From: an uncultured Clostridia bacterium
Lineage (GTDB): Bacteria > Bacillota > Clostridia > UMGS1810
Direction of reading: 5' to 3'
Length of the DNA: 64,000 nucleotides
NCBI GenBank assembly: GCA_934500875.1
Contig: CAKSTL010000002.1
Span: 124,001-188,000, forward strand
Part shown: positions 43,773-53,259 of the stretch, one piece after another
How the letters are laid out: each line of letters begins with the position of its first letter
How positions within the stretch are numbered: the first letter of the stretch is position 1
Program-made: the position numbers and the translations under genes
The notes under the pieces: model-generated
Told to the model about the DNA's origin: nothing
What the model saw: the letters and a program-made list of their open reading frames with translations, nothing else
Databases searched by the model: none

Positions 43773-45047
43773 ATGAAGGTTATGGTTGTTGGCGGCGGCG
43801 GACGTGAGCACGCTATTATAAAAAGTCTTAAAAAAAGCGAAAAAATTGACAAAATTTATGCCCTTCCGGGAAACGGCGGAATTGCGCTTGACGCAGAATG
43901 TGTTGATATTGCGGCAACCGACATTGACGGCGCTGTTGATTTTGCAGTTAAAAACGGCATTGAATTTGCGGTTGTTGCGCCCGACGACCCGCTTGTTGCA
44001 GGAATGGTTGACGCTCTTTCACAAAAGGGCATAAAGTGTTTCGGCCCTAAAAAGGATGCGGCGATAATTGAAGGCAGCAAGGTTTTTGCAAAAAATCTTA
44101 TGAAAAAATACAACATTCCCACTGCCGCATACGAGGTTTTTACCGATGCAAAAAAAGCGGTTGAATATCTTGAAAACGCAAGCTATCCCACGGTTATCAA
44201 GGCAGACGGTCTTGCGCTCGGAAAAGGGGTTATAATAGCAAAGGATTTTTGTGAGGCGAAGGCGGCTGTTAAATCCATTATGGAGGATAAGGTTTTCGGA
44301 AAAAGCGGAAACGAAATTGTAATAGAAGAATTTTTGGAGGGGCCCGAGGTTTCGGTGCTTGCGTTTACCGACGGAAACACAATTGTGCCTATGGTATCGT
44401 CAATGGATCACAAGAGAGCAAAGGACAATGATGAGGGATTAAACACCGGCGGTATGGGCACAATTGCGCCCAATCCTTATTATACAAGCGATGTGGCAAA
44501 AAAGTGCAGCGACACAATTTTTATTCCCACAATCGAGGCTATGAAAAAAGAGGGCAGAGAATTTTCGGGCTGTCTTTATTTCGGTCTTATGCTTACAAAA
44601 AAGGGACCGTATGTTATAGAATACAACTGCCGTTTCGGCGACCCCGAAACACAGGTTGTTCTTCCTTTGCTTGGAAGCGACCTTTTTGAAATTATGCTTA
44701 AAATAAGCGAAAAAAAGCTTTCGGCAAACGACGTTGAATTTCTTGACAAAAGTGCGGCGTGCGTTGTAATGGCGTCGGACGGATATCCCGTTTCGTATGA
44801 AAAGGGGTTTGAAATAAGCCTTCCCGAAACGCTTGACGGCGAAGAAATTTACATTGCCGGCGCAAAGAAGACGGGCGGCAAAATTGTGACGGACGGCGGA
44901 AGGGTGCTGGGTGCGGTCAAGGTTGCGGACACTCTTAAAGAAGCTGTTGACGGCGCATATAATCTTGCCGGAAGAATTCATTTTGACAATTCGTATATGA
45001 GAAGTGATATAGGCAAAAAAGCGCTTTTAAAGAACGCAGAGGGGTGA
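43773..45047 (+). CDS. purD: Phosphoribosylamine-glycine ligase
   Basis: 424 residues, ATP-grasp enzyme making GAR (EC 6.3.4.13). Motifs: MKVMVVGGGGREHAI, GPKKDAAIIEGSKVFAK, KADGLALGKGVIIA, GGMGTIAPNPYY, EYNCRFGDPETQVVLP. Ribosome site AAAGGAG. Within the operon, 22 bp after the AICAR transformylase and 4 bp before purL. Confidence 0.97.
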   Translation: MKVMVVGGGGREHAIIKSLKKSEKIDKIYALPGNGGIALDAECVDIAATDIDGAVDFAVKNGIEFAVVAPDDPLVAGMVDALSQKGIKCFGPKKDAAIIEGSKVFAKNLMKKYNIPTAAYEVFTDAKKAVEYLENASYPTVIKADGLALGKGVIIAKDFCEAKAAVKSIMEDKVFGKSGNEIVIEEFLEGPEVSVLAFTDGNTIVPMVSSMDHKRAKDNDEGLNTGGMGTIAPNPYYTSDVAKKCSDTIFIPTIEAMKKEGREFSGCLYFGLMLTKKGPYVIEYNCRFGDPETQVVLPLLGSDLFEIMLKISEKKLSANDVEFLDKSAACVVMASDGYPVSYEKGFEISLPETLDGEEIYIAGAKKTGGKIVTDGGRVLGAVKVADTLKEAVDGAYNLAGRIHFDNSYMRSDIGKKALLKNAEG

Positions 45048-45051
45048 TAAT

Positions 45052-48000
45052 ATGGTTTACAGACTTTATGTTGAAAAGAAAAAGGAACTTGCAAACGAGG
45101 CAAATGCGCTTAAAAAGGACATAACTGAGCTTTTGGGCATAAAAATAAACTCGCTTCGCATTGTTAACCGTTATGACGTTGAAAATATTGAAAAGGAGCT
45201 TTTTGACAGGTGCAAAATGACTGTTTTTGCCGAGCCGCAGCTTGATATTGCAAAAGATACGCTTGAGGCGGACGAAAATTTTGTCTTTGCGTCAGAGCCT
45301 CTTCCCGGTCAGTTTGACCAGAGGGCGGATTCTGCGGCGCAGTGTATTCAGATTATTTCAAAAAGAGAGCGTCCCACGGTTAAGACGGCAAAAATTTATC
45401 TTATGGACGGCAATCTTTCGGACAGCGAAAAAGAAGCCGTTAAAAAGTATGTAATAAACCCTGTTGAGTGCAGAGAGGCGTCTTTGGAGGAAAAAGACAC
45501 GCTTTTTGTAAAATACGACATTCCCGAAACGGTGAAAACGCTTGACGGTTTTCTTGGTTTGGACGATAACGGTCTTTTGAAATTTATTGACGAAAACGGT
45601 CTTGCAATGGATTTTGACGATATAAAATTTTGTCAGGACTATTTTGCAAAAGAGGGCAGAAATCCTACCGTTACCGAGATAAAAATGCTTGATACCTACT
45701 GGTCTGACCACTGCCGCCACACAACGTTTCTTACGGAAATCGACTCTGTTAAATTTGAAGATGAGCTTTTGCAGACGGCATATGACGAATACATAAAGGT
45801 GCGCAAAGATTTAAACCGCACAAAGCCCGTTTGCCTTATGGACATTGCCACAATTGCGGTTAAGTATCTTAAAAAGGAAGGAAAACTCGAAAAGCTTGAC
45901 GAGTCGGAGGAGATTAACGCCTGCACTGTTAAAATAAAGGTTTGCGTTGACGGAAACGACGAGGACTGGCTGCTTCTTTTCAAAAACGAAACGCACAATC
46001 ACCCCACCGAAATAGAGCCGTTCGGCGGCGCTGCTACCTGCATAGGCGGTGCAATCAGAGACCCTCTTTCGGGCAGGGCATACGTTTATGCGGCTATGCG
46101 TGTTACAGGTGCGGCAAACCCTTTAAAGAGCGTTGCGCAGACGTTAAAAGGCAAGCTTCCGCAAAGAAAAATCGTTACGACTGCGGCGGCGGGATACAGC
46201 TCATACGGCAATCAGATTGGGCTTGCAACAGGGCAGGTTGACGAGATTTATCACGAAGGATATGCGGCAAAAAGAATGGAAATAGGTGCGGTTGTCGGCG
46301 CCGCTCCGCAAAAAAACGTAAGAAGAGAAAAACCCGAAGAAGGTGATATTATAATTCTTCTCGGCGGTGCAACGGGCAGGGACGGCTGCGGCGGTGCGAC
46401 GGGTTCGTCAAAATCGCACAATTTAAAATCGCTTGAAAGCTGCGGCGCAGAGGTGCAAAAGGGCAATGCGCCCGAAGAGCGAAAGCTTCAGAGGCTTTTC
46501 AGAAATTACGAGGCGGCACGTCTTATAAAACGCTGCAACGATTTCGGCGCGGGCGGCGTTTCGGTTGCAATCGGCGAGCTTGCGGACGGAATTGAAATAG
46601 ACCTTAACGCTGTTCCCAAAAAATACGAAGGATTGGACGGCACCGAGCTTGCAATCAGCGAATCGCAGGAGAGAATGGCGGTTGTGGTCGGCAAAAACGA
46701 CGTTGAAAAGTTTATATCCCTTGCAAACAAGGAGAATTTAAACGCAGCCGTTGTGGCGCACGTAACCGGCGAAAACAGGCTTGTTATGAACTGGAACGGC
46801 AAAAAAATAGTTGATATTTCACGTGAATTTTTAAATTCAAACGGTTATCCCAAGCATATTGACATTGAGGCGGAAAATCCGAAGGAGTTTGCCAAAAAAA
46901 CGGACGGCGGATTTTGCAAAATGTATAAAAATCTTGCCGCCGATTTGAACGTTTGCTCAAAAAGAGGACTTTCCGAAAGGTTTGATTCGACAATCGGCTC
47001 GGGCACGGTGCTTATGCCGTTCGGAGGCAAAAATCAGCTTACGCCCGTTCAGGCTATGGCAAACAAGATTTCAACCGAAAAAGGCTTTACCGACACCTGT
47101 TCGGTTATGGCGTGGGGCTACAATCCGTTTATTACCGAAAAAAGCCCTTACCACGGCGCATACTATGCGGTGGTTGAATCGGTTTCAAAGCTTATTGCAA
47201 CGGGTGCGGAGTTTAAGGACGTTTACCTTACTTTCCAGGAATATTTTGAAAAGCCGATGAAGGACAAAAAACGCTGGGGCAAGCCGCTCTGCGCACTTTT
47301 GGGCGCATTTATGGCGCAAAAGGATTTGTCAATCGGCGCAATCGGCGGAAAAGACTCTATGAGCGGAACTTTTGAAAATATTGACGTTCCCCCGACTCTG
47401 GTTTCGTTTGCCGTAACGAGCGAGGACGCAAAAAACATTATTTCGCCCGAATTTAAAGAAAAAGGACACAGGGTTGCGCTTATAAAACCGAAGTATAACA
47501 GCAGCAATCTTCCGGACGCAAAATCGCTTACGGAAACGTTTGACACGGTGACAAAGCTTATGAGAAGCGGCAAGGTTTTTGCGGCGTACACACCGACATA
47601 CGGCGGCGCTGCTGAGGCTGTTATGAAAATGTGCTTCGGCAACAAAATCGGTTTCGAGTTTGACAAAAATATTTCGGAAAGTGAAATTTTCGGTTATAAT
47701 TACGGCGCCTTTGTGCTTGAGGTTTCGGATGATGTTTTGTGCGGCGAAACACTCGGATATACAAACGGCACAAACAAAATTTTGCACGGCGAAAACAGCG
47801 TTGACCTTGACGAAATTCTTAAAATTTACGAGGATAAGCTTGAGAGCGTTTACTCTTGCAATATCCCGGCGGCAAAGGGAAGCTTTGAGAATTTTTCGTA
47901 TGACTGCAAAGAAAGAAAAGCTCCTTCGGTAAAGGTTGTGCGCCCGAGGGTGCTTATTCCGGTATTCCCCGGCACAAACTGCGAATACGACAGCGCAAAG

Positions 48001-48741
48001 GCTATTGAAAATGCGGGAATGGAGAGCGAAATAATTGTTATAAACAACCTTTCGCCAAAGAGTGTTTCGGAATCGGTTTCGTATTTTGCCAAGAGAATAA
48101 AAGATGCGCAGATGATATTTATTCCGGGCGGTTTTTCGGGCGGCGACGAGCCGGACGGGTCGGGAAAATTTATTACCGCATTTTTCAGAAACGACGAAAT
48201 AAAAGAAGAAACAAACAGGCTTTTAAGCCAGCGTGACGGTCTTATGTGCGGTATCTGCAACGGTTTTCAGGCGCTTATAAAGCTTGGTCTTGTGCCTTAC
48301 GGAGAGATTGTTGACACCGACGAATTTTCGCCGACGCTCACCTTCAACACGATAGGAAGGCACCAGTCGAGGATTGTAAGAACGAGGGTTGCCTCCAACA
48401 AATCGCCGTTTCTTGCGTTTGCAAACGTGGGCGATATTTATTCTGTTCCGATATCCCACGGCGAAGGAAGGTTTTTGGCGTCCGAAGAATTTATAAGAAA
48501 GCTTGCGGAAAACGGTCAGATTGCAACGCAGTATGTTGACGAAAACGGCAATGCCACGGGTGATGTTGCATATAATCCGAACGGCTCTGTTTGTGCGGTT
48601 GAGGGCATTACCTCGCCGGACGGAAGGGTTTTCGGAAAGATGGGTCATTCCGAAAGATACCAAAAAAATCTTTACAAAAACGTTGACGGCGATTATAATA
48701 TAGGTATGTTTTGCGCTGCGGCGAAATATTTCAAGATTTAA
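45052..48741 (+). CDS. purL: Phosphoribosylformylglycinamidine synthase, single-chain PurLQ
   Basis: 1229 residues; a long type in which the synthetase (PurL) and glutaminase (PurQ) halves are fused. Converts FGAR to FGAM (EC 6.3.5.3). The synthetase half shows TYWSDHCRHTTFLTEI, ETHNHPTEIEPFGGAATC, GGKDSMSGTF. The C-terminal glutaminase (about 960-1229) shows PVFPGTNCEYDSAKAIE, nucleophile Cys in CGICNGFQALIKLG, and a distal His in SHGEGRF. The long form without separate purS and purQ is common in Clostridia. Confidence 0.97.
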   Translation: MVYRLYVEKKKELANEANALKKDITELLGIKINSLRIVNRYDVENIEKELFDRCKMTVFAEPQLDIAKDTLEADENFVFASEPLPGQFDQRADSAAQCIQIISKRERPTVKTAKIYLMDGNLSDSEKEAVKKYVINPVECREASLEEKDTLFVKYDIPETVKTLDGFLGLDDNGLLKFIDENGLAMDFDDIKFCQDYFAKEGRNPTVTEIKMLDTYWSDHCRHTTFLTEIDSVKFEDELLQTAYDEYIKVRKDLNRTKPVCLMDIATIAVKYLKKEGKLEKLDESEEINACTVKIKVCVDGNDEDWLLLFKNETHNHPTEIEPFGGAATCIGGAIRDPLSGRAYVYAAMRVTGAANPLKSVAQTLKGKLPQRKIVTTAAAGYSSYGNQIGLATGQVDEIYHEGYAAKRMEIGAVVGAAPQKNVRREKPEEGDIIILLGGATGRDGCGGATGSSKSHNLKSLESCGAEVQKGNAPEERKLQRLFRNYEAARLIKRCNDFGAGGVSVAIGELADGIEIDLNAVPKKYEGLDGTELAISESQERMAVVVGKNDVEKFISLANKENLNAAVVAHVTGENRLVMNWNGKKIVDISREFLNSNGYPKHIDIEAENPKEFAKKTDGGFCKMYKNLAADLNVCSKRGLSERFDSTIGSGTVLMPFGGKNQLTPVQAMANKISTEKGFTDTCSVMAWGYNPFITEKSPYHGAYYAVVESVSKLIATGAEFKDVYLTFQEYFEKPMKDKKRWGKPLCALLGAFMAQKDLSIGAIGGKDSMSGTFENIDVPPTLVSFAVTSEDAKNIISPEFKEKGHRVALIKPKYNSSNLPDAKSLTETFDTVTKLMRSGKVFAAYTPTYGGAAEAVMKMCFGNKIGFEFDKNISESEIFGYNYGAFVLEVSDDVLCGETLGYTNGTNKILHGENSVDLDEILKIYEDKLESVYSCNIPAAKGSFENFSYDCKERKAPSVKVVRPRVLIPVFPGTNCEYDSAKAIENAGMESEIIVINNLSPKSVSESVSYFAKRIKDAQMIFIPGGFSGGDEPDGSGKFITAFFRNDEIKEETNRLLSQRDGLMCGICNGFQALIKLGLVPYGEIVDTDEFSPTLTFNTIGRHQSRIVRTRVASNKSPFLAFANVGDIYSVPISHGEGRFLASEEFIRKLAENGQIATQYVDENGNATGDVAYNPNGSVCAVEGITSPDGRVFGKMGHSERYQKNLYKNVDGDYNIGMFCAAAKYFKI

Positions 48742-48756
48742 TCCGGGGGAATTTTT

Positions 48757-50424
48757 ATGAAAAGTGATATTGAAATTGCACAGTCGGTTGTGCCCGAAAA
48801 TATTGTTGATATTGCAAAAAAAGCGGGAATTGACGAAAAATATATAGAGCAATACGGAAACGACAAGGCGAAAATTGACCTTTCGCTGTTAAAGGACGAC
48901 AGCAAAAAGGACGGAAAGCTTATACTTGTTACCGCCATTACTCCCACAGCGGCAGGCGAGGGCAAGACGACAACCACAATCGGTCTTGCGGACGGCCTGA
49001 GAAAAATAGGCAAAAATTCTGTTGCCGCCTTAAGAGAGCCGTCGCTCGGTCCTGTTTTCGGAATAAAGGGCGGTGCTGCCGGCGGAGGATACGCACAGGT
49101 TATTCCTATGGAGGACATAAACCTTCATTTTACCGGCGATTTTCACGCAATCGGTGCGGCGAACAATCTTCTTGCGGCAATGCTTGACAACCATATTTAT
49201 CAGGGAAATTCGCTTAATATCGACCCGAGAAGGATTACCTGGAAAAGGTGCGTCGATATGAACGACAGGCAGCTTCGTTTTATCACCGACGGTCTTGGCG
49301 GACGCATTAACGGCGTGCCGAGAGAGGACGGCTACGATATAACGGTTGCGTCTGAAATTATGGCGGTTTTGTGCCTTTCAAATTCAATTACCGATTTAAA
49401 AAACCGTCTTGCAAGAATAATTGTGGGCTACACTTATGAAAACAAGCCTGTCACGGCAGGAGATTTGAAGGCGCAGGGGGCAATGTGCGCACTGCTTAAA
49501 AACGCTTTGAAGCCGAATCTTGTGCAGACGCTTGAAAAAACTCCGGCATTTGTTCACGGCGGCCCGTTTGCCAATATCGCTCACGGCTGCAATTCTGTAA
49601 TCGCTACAAAAATGGCGTTAAAATGCGGTGATTATGCGGTTACCGAGGCAGGCTTCGGCGCAGACCTCGGTGCGGAAAAATTTCTTGACATAAAGTGCCG
49701 TTTTGCAAATTTAAAGCCGAGTGCTGTTGTAATTGTTGCAACGGTGCGTGCGCTCAAAATGCACGGCGGACTTAAAAAAGACGAGCTTGCGGACGAAAAC
49801 ATTGACGCACTCAAAAAAGGCATTCCAAACCTTTTAAGGCACGTTTCAAACATAAAAAACGTGTATAGGCTGCCGCTTGTGGTTGCGGTTAACCGTTTTC
49901 CGACGGATACCGACAAAGAGATTGAGTTTATTATAGACGAGTGTAAAAAGCTTGGCGTAAACACGGTGCTTTCAACCGTGTGGGCGGACGGCGGAAACGG
50001 TGCGGTTGAGCTTGCAAAAGAGGTTGTAAGGCTTTGCGACGAAGAAAACGATTTTACCTTCTGCTATGAAAGCTCTCTTTCTCTTGAAGAAAAAATAGAG
50101 GCGGTTGTAAAAAAGGTGTACGGCGGCGACGGTGTGACGTACACGAAAGCGGCGAAAAAACAGCTTGCATACCTTTCGGAACTCGGATTTTCCGATTGTC
50201 CCGTATGCATTGCAAAAACGCAGTACAGCTTTTCGGACGATATGACGCTTTTGGGCGCTCCGACGGGCTTTACCGTTACGGTGCGGAACGTTAAAATAAG
50301 CGCCGGCGCAGGCTTTGCGGTTGTTTTGACGGGCGATATTATGACTATGCCGGGACTTCCCAAAATTCCTGCGGCAGAAAAAATCGACGTTGACGAAAAC
50401 GGAAAAATAAGCGGACTTTTTTAA
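48757..50424 (+). CDS. fhs: Formate-tetrahydrofolate ligase
   Basis: 555 residues. Makes 10-formyl-THF from formate, THF and ATP (EC 6.3.4.3), the cofactor of PurN and the AICAR transformylase encoded upstream. Motifs: TPTAAGEGKTTTTIGLADGL (P-loop), REPSLGPVFGIKGGAAGGGY, NLHFTGDFHAI, PAFVHGGPFANIAHGCNS. It is the last gene of the operon and ends at a terminator, so one-carbon supply is co-regulated with purine synthesis by the ZTP switch. Confidence 0.97.
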   Translation: MKSDIEIAQSVVPENIVDIAKKAGIDEKYIEQYGNDKAKIDLSLLKDDSKKDGKLILVTAITPTAAGEGKTTTTIGLADGLRKIGKNSVAALREPSLGPVFGIKGGAAGGGYAQVIPMEDINLHFTGDFHAIGAANNLLAAMLDNHIYQGNSLNIDPRRITWKRCVDMNDRQLRFITDGLGGRINGVPREDGYDITVASEIMAVLCLSNSITDLKNRLARIIVGYTYENKPVTAGDLKAQGAMCALLKNALKPNLVQTLEKTPAFVHGGPFANIAHGCNSVIATKMALKCGDYAVTEAGFGADLGAEKFLDIKCRFANLKPSAVVIVATVRALKMHGGLKKDELADENIDALKKGIPNLLRHVSNIKNVYRLPLVVAVNRFPTDTDKEIEFIIDECKKLGVNTVLSTVWADGGNGAVELAKEVVRLCDEENDFTFCYESSLSLEEKIEAVVKKVYGGDGVTYTKAAKKQLAYLSELGFSDCPVCIAKTQYSFSDDMTLLGAPTGFTVTVRNVKISAGAGFAVVLTGDIMTMPGLPKIPAAEKIDVDENGKISGLF

Positions 50425-50463
50425 AATTTACGGATTTTAATACGGATTTTATGCTCTTAAAAA

Positions 50464-50502
50464 GGCGTCCTGTATATCTTTTTATATACACGGCGTCTTT
50501 TT
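50464..50502 (+). terminator. Intrinsic terminator of the purine operon
   Basis: GGCGTCCTGTATAT pairs with ATATACACGGCGTC (one mismatch and two G-U pairs), followed by five T residues, 40 bp after the fhs stop. Confidence 0.85.
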
Positions 50503-50542
50503 ATAATGTAAAAATTAATGATAAAAAGGCAATTTTAATGCG

Positions 50543-50572
50543 TTGATATGCACCCTTTTTTTATTGTATAAT
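50543..50572 (+). promoter_or_regulatory. Promoter of the disrupted GH94-type gene
   Basis: TTGATA, 18-bp spacer, TATAAT, about 30 bp before the ATG at 50603. The promoter and the ribosome site (AAAGGAGAGG) are intact, so inactivation of the gene may be recent. Confidence 0.7.
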
Positions 50573-50602
50573 TGAAAAAAGACGTAAAAAGGAGAGGTGT
50601 AT

Positions 50603-51061
50603 ATGGGCATATTGGACACACGTTCGTATTTTCCCGATTGCAGGTTTAACGAGCTTGGCGACGAGGATTATTTTAATAAGGACAAAACCTTCGGTCACTT
50701 TGCCGAGGACGGTGCGGCATACGTTGTGACCGACCGAAACACTCCGAGACCGTGGCTTCAGTTTTTGTGCAACGACAAAATTTTAAGCTGTGTTTCAAAC
50801 AACGGAGTCGGATTTTTAAAGCATATCAGCGGAGAAATTATAACCAAATACTGGGAGAAAAAGGAAAATTATCTTGTAAGGCTTCCCAACGGCAGACGAA
50901 AGCCTTTTATTTCGGAAAACGGCGGAGAAAAGATTGAATTTTTTGAAAAGTCCGATAATTTTTCTATGACCGTCCGTACCGGCTCGGTTACATACGAAGG
51001 AAAAATCGGCGGCATATCGGTTAAGGTGTTTATGTTTGTTCCCGAAAAAATTCCGTGCAAA
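50603..51061 (+). pseudogene. GH94-type glycoside phosphorylase, N-terminal fragment (interrupted by MITE)
   Basis: First 153 codons of a GH94/cellobiose-phosphorylase-like gene, from ATG 50603 (AAAGGAGAGG 8 bp upstream; the GTG at 50597 is less likely). Encodes the N-terminal beta-sandwich: RSYFPDCRFNELGDEDYF, RNTPRPWLQFLCNDK, and ends at PEKIPCK, where the inserted element begins. Read-through into the element adds unrelated residues and stops at 51166. Joining codon AAA (51059-51061) directly to TGC (51342) restores one frame of about 759 residues, close to the family length. GH94 enzymes split beta-glucosides with phosphate in the cytoplasm. Confidence 0.85.
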
Positions 51062-51339
51062 AGCCACTCCTCGATAAGTAAGCATTGCCTTAAAAACATA
51101 TTTTTTGCGCCTTTCTGCGTTAAAAAAACTCGCAATCCGTCAGGATTACTCGCTTTTTTGCCTTGAAATTCATCAAAAAATCTCGTTTTTAAGGTGCAAA
51201 GCAGTTTTGAATATTGGATTTTACAATTCAGACAAGAAATAAAAACTGCCATTATGCTTACCGCATATGGCAGTTTTTTGACGTAGTATGAATTTAAAAT
51301 ACAGCTTCAAAACCAATGCTTTCTTATCGAGGAGCGGCT
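51062..51339. mobile_element. 278-bp MITE-like element inserted in the GH94-type gene
   Basis: Terminal inverted repeats of 26 bp: left 51062-51087 (AGCCACTCCTCGATAAG, then T, then AAGCATTG), right 51314-51339 in reverse, differing at two positions. Directly repeated AA flanks both sides (51060-51061, 51340-51341), a possible 2-bp target duplication. There is no transposase; the interior has a strong hairpin (AAAAACTGCCATTATGC with GCATATGGCAGTTTTT, 51241-51279) with T-runs on both strands, a likely bidirectional terminator. The net insertion of 280 bp shifts the host frame. Family not identified. Confidence 0.82.
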
Positions 51340-51341
51340 AA

Positions 51342-53162
51342 TGCTGGTGTGTTTCGCTTTGCGCCGACAAGGATTGCAGCGTTGAGATATCTGCGCAAAT
51401 CGACTGGGGATTTTATATGCAGGGAATAGATAAAGCGCCCGTAAAGAGCAGCGTTGTTTTGGAAAACGGTGTTGCAAAAACGAGCGAAAGAGGCATAACG
51501 GCGGTATTTTCGGCGCTCGATACCGACAGGATTGACGTTTCTTACTATACCGAAATTCTTCCGAATGAGAGCGAAGGATATCTTTCGGAAGTTTCTGCGG
51601 TAAAGAGGATTAATCTTAAGGAAAACGAGAATTACAATTGGTATGCGGTTTCGGGTGCGTGCGATAAAGACGGCGGAGAAAAGGACGTTTTAAGCTGTCT
51701 TGACGAAAAGGTTTTCAATGCCGAGGCGCAGAACATCAAAGATAAATGGCAGATGGCGGTAAACAGAAATTTTTGCCGCATACCAAACAAAAATCTTGAA
51801 TATTTTATAAATTACTGGCTTAAAAACAATATGTTTCTTACATATCGGTATGACCGTGCCGAGCGGTTTATAGGCTACCGTGACAGTTTGCAGGATTCGT
51901 GGGGATACTGTCTTGTAAACCCCGATAAGGCACGTGAAAAAATGCTTATAACGCTTGGGCATATGATGAGTGACGGCAGGTGTCCGAGAAGATTTTCACG
52001 CTTCGGTCTGCAAAATGATATGAGCGATTTCTGCGACGCTCCCACCTGGGCGCCCGAGGCGCTTGACACGTATATACGTGAAACAGGCGATTTTGACATT
52101 TTAAACAAAAAGCTTCCGTTTCTTGAGAGCGACGAGGAGGCGACGGTTGAAGAACACATTTTCCGCTCGCTCGATTATTTGTATCATTCAAGGGGCAAAA
52201 ACGGGCTTATTCTTATGCGTGAGGGCGATTGGCTGGACGGTCTTTCGGGCATAAACAAATACGGTGATGACGCAACAAGCGCCTGGGTGACGGTTGCGGC
52301 GTACAATGCCCAGAATATTATGGCACGCATTTACAGGCGCATAGGTATGAGCGAAAAGGCAAGTCTTATGAAAAAACGTTCGCTTGAATACAAGGAGATT
52401 TTCAACAAGGCGGCGTGGGACGGGAACTGGTTTGTGTATGCGTTTTTTGCCGACGGAGAGCCTATAGGCGGAGCGCAGAATCTTGAGGGAAAAATTTATC
52501 TCAATGTTCAGACCTGGGCGATTTTTACGGGAATTGTGGATGATGATGACAAAATAAGAAGAATTAAAAAGGCAGTCGGCAGGTATCTTCAAACTCCGTT
52601 CGGACCGCTTCTCAACTATCCTCCGTATGTTTTGTACGGCGACCGCTGCGGAAGGCTTTACAGGCAGTTTCCCGGCACGTTTGCAAACTCGGCGGTATAT
52701 AATCACGGCGCTGCGTTTAAGGTGTTTGCCGACATAAAACTGGGCGATTACGAGGAGGCGCTGGACACAATTCTGCGTGCGCTTCCCAATCACTGCGACA
52801 ATTCGGATATGTGCAGGACGAGCGAGCCTTATGCGGTGGGAAATGTTTACTACGGACCGAATCACAGACGTTTCGGTATGAATTTGTTTTCGTGGTTTAC
52901 GGCAACTCCGTCGTGGCTTATGCACGGTGCGTTTGAGCAAATTCTCGGCGTTTATGCCGATTACGGCGGTTTGAGGCTTACTCCGCACGTAATTGACGAA
53001 TGGAAGAGCTACAGTGTGAAAAAACTATACAGAGGAACTGTTTACAACATTGAATTTATTCGCACCGACGGCGAAAAGGGAATATGGCTTGACGGCGAAA
53101 AGATTGACGGCGATACCGTAATGGGCAGCGGCAAAGAGTGTAGCGTAACGGTAAAATTTTAA
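51342..53162 (+). pseudogene. GH94-type glycoside phosphorylase, C-terminal fragment with catalytic domain
   Basis: Remaining 606 codons after the element. The sequence just after the insertion (CWCVSLCADKDCSVEISAQ) continues the expected domain. An ATG at 51417 with GGGG 7 bp before it might allow weak internal translation. The (alpha/alpha)6 barrel is complete: GYRDSLQDSWG, the general-acid Asp motif REGDWLDGLSG, NHGAAFKVFADIKLG, a Glu-Pro motif in RTSEPYAVGNVYYG, FSWFTATPSW. No other disabling change seen. Substrate uncertain (GH94 covers cellobiose, chitobiose, laminaribiose and others). Confidence 0.83.
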
Positions 53163-53186
53163 AAATACAAAAGTATTGAAAAACAT

Positions 53187-53225
53187 AAAATTCTGTTCGG
53201 AAAAACCGCTTCCGGACAGAATTTT
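53187..53225. terminator. Bidirectional terminator between GH94-type gene and AraC gene
   Basis: AAAATTCTGTTCGGAA pairs with TTCCGGACAGAATTTT (one G-U pair) around a 7-base loop; A- and T-rich flanks allow function on both strands between the convergent genes. Confidence 0.88.
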
Positions 53226-53259
53226 GTTTTGCTCTGAATTTTTTTCGGCTTAAATTTAT

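Noticed and set aside
50869..51252. Minus-strand 127-codon open frame across the MITE
   Set aside because: It runs antisense through the GH94-type gene and the element border, has no ribosome site and matches no family I know.
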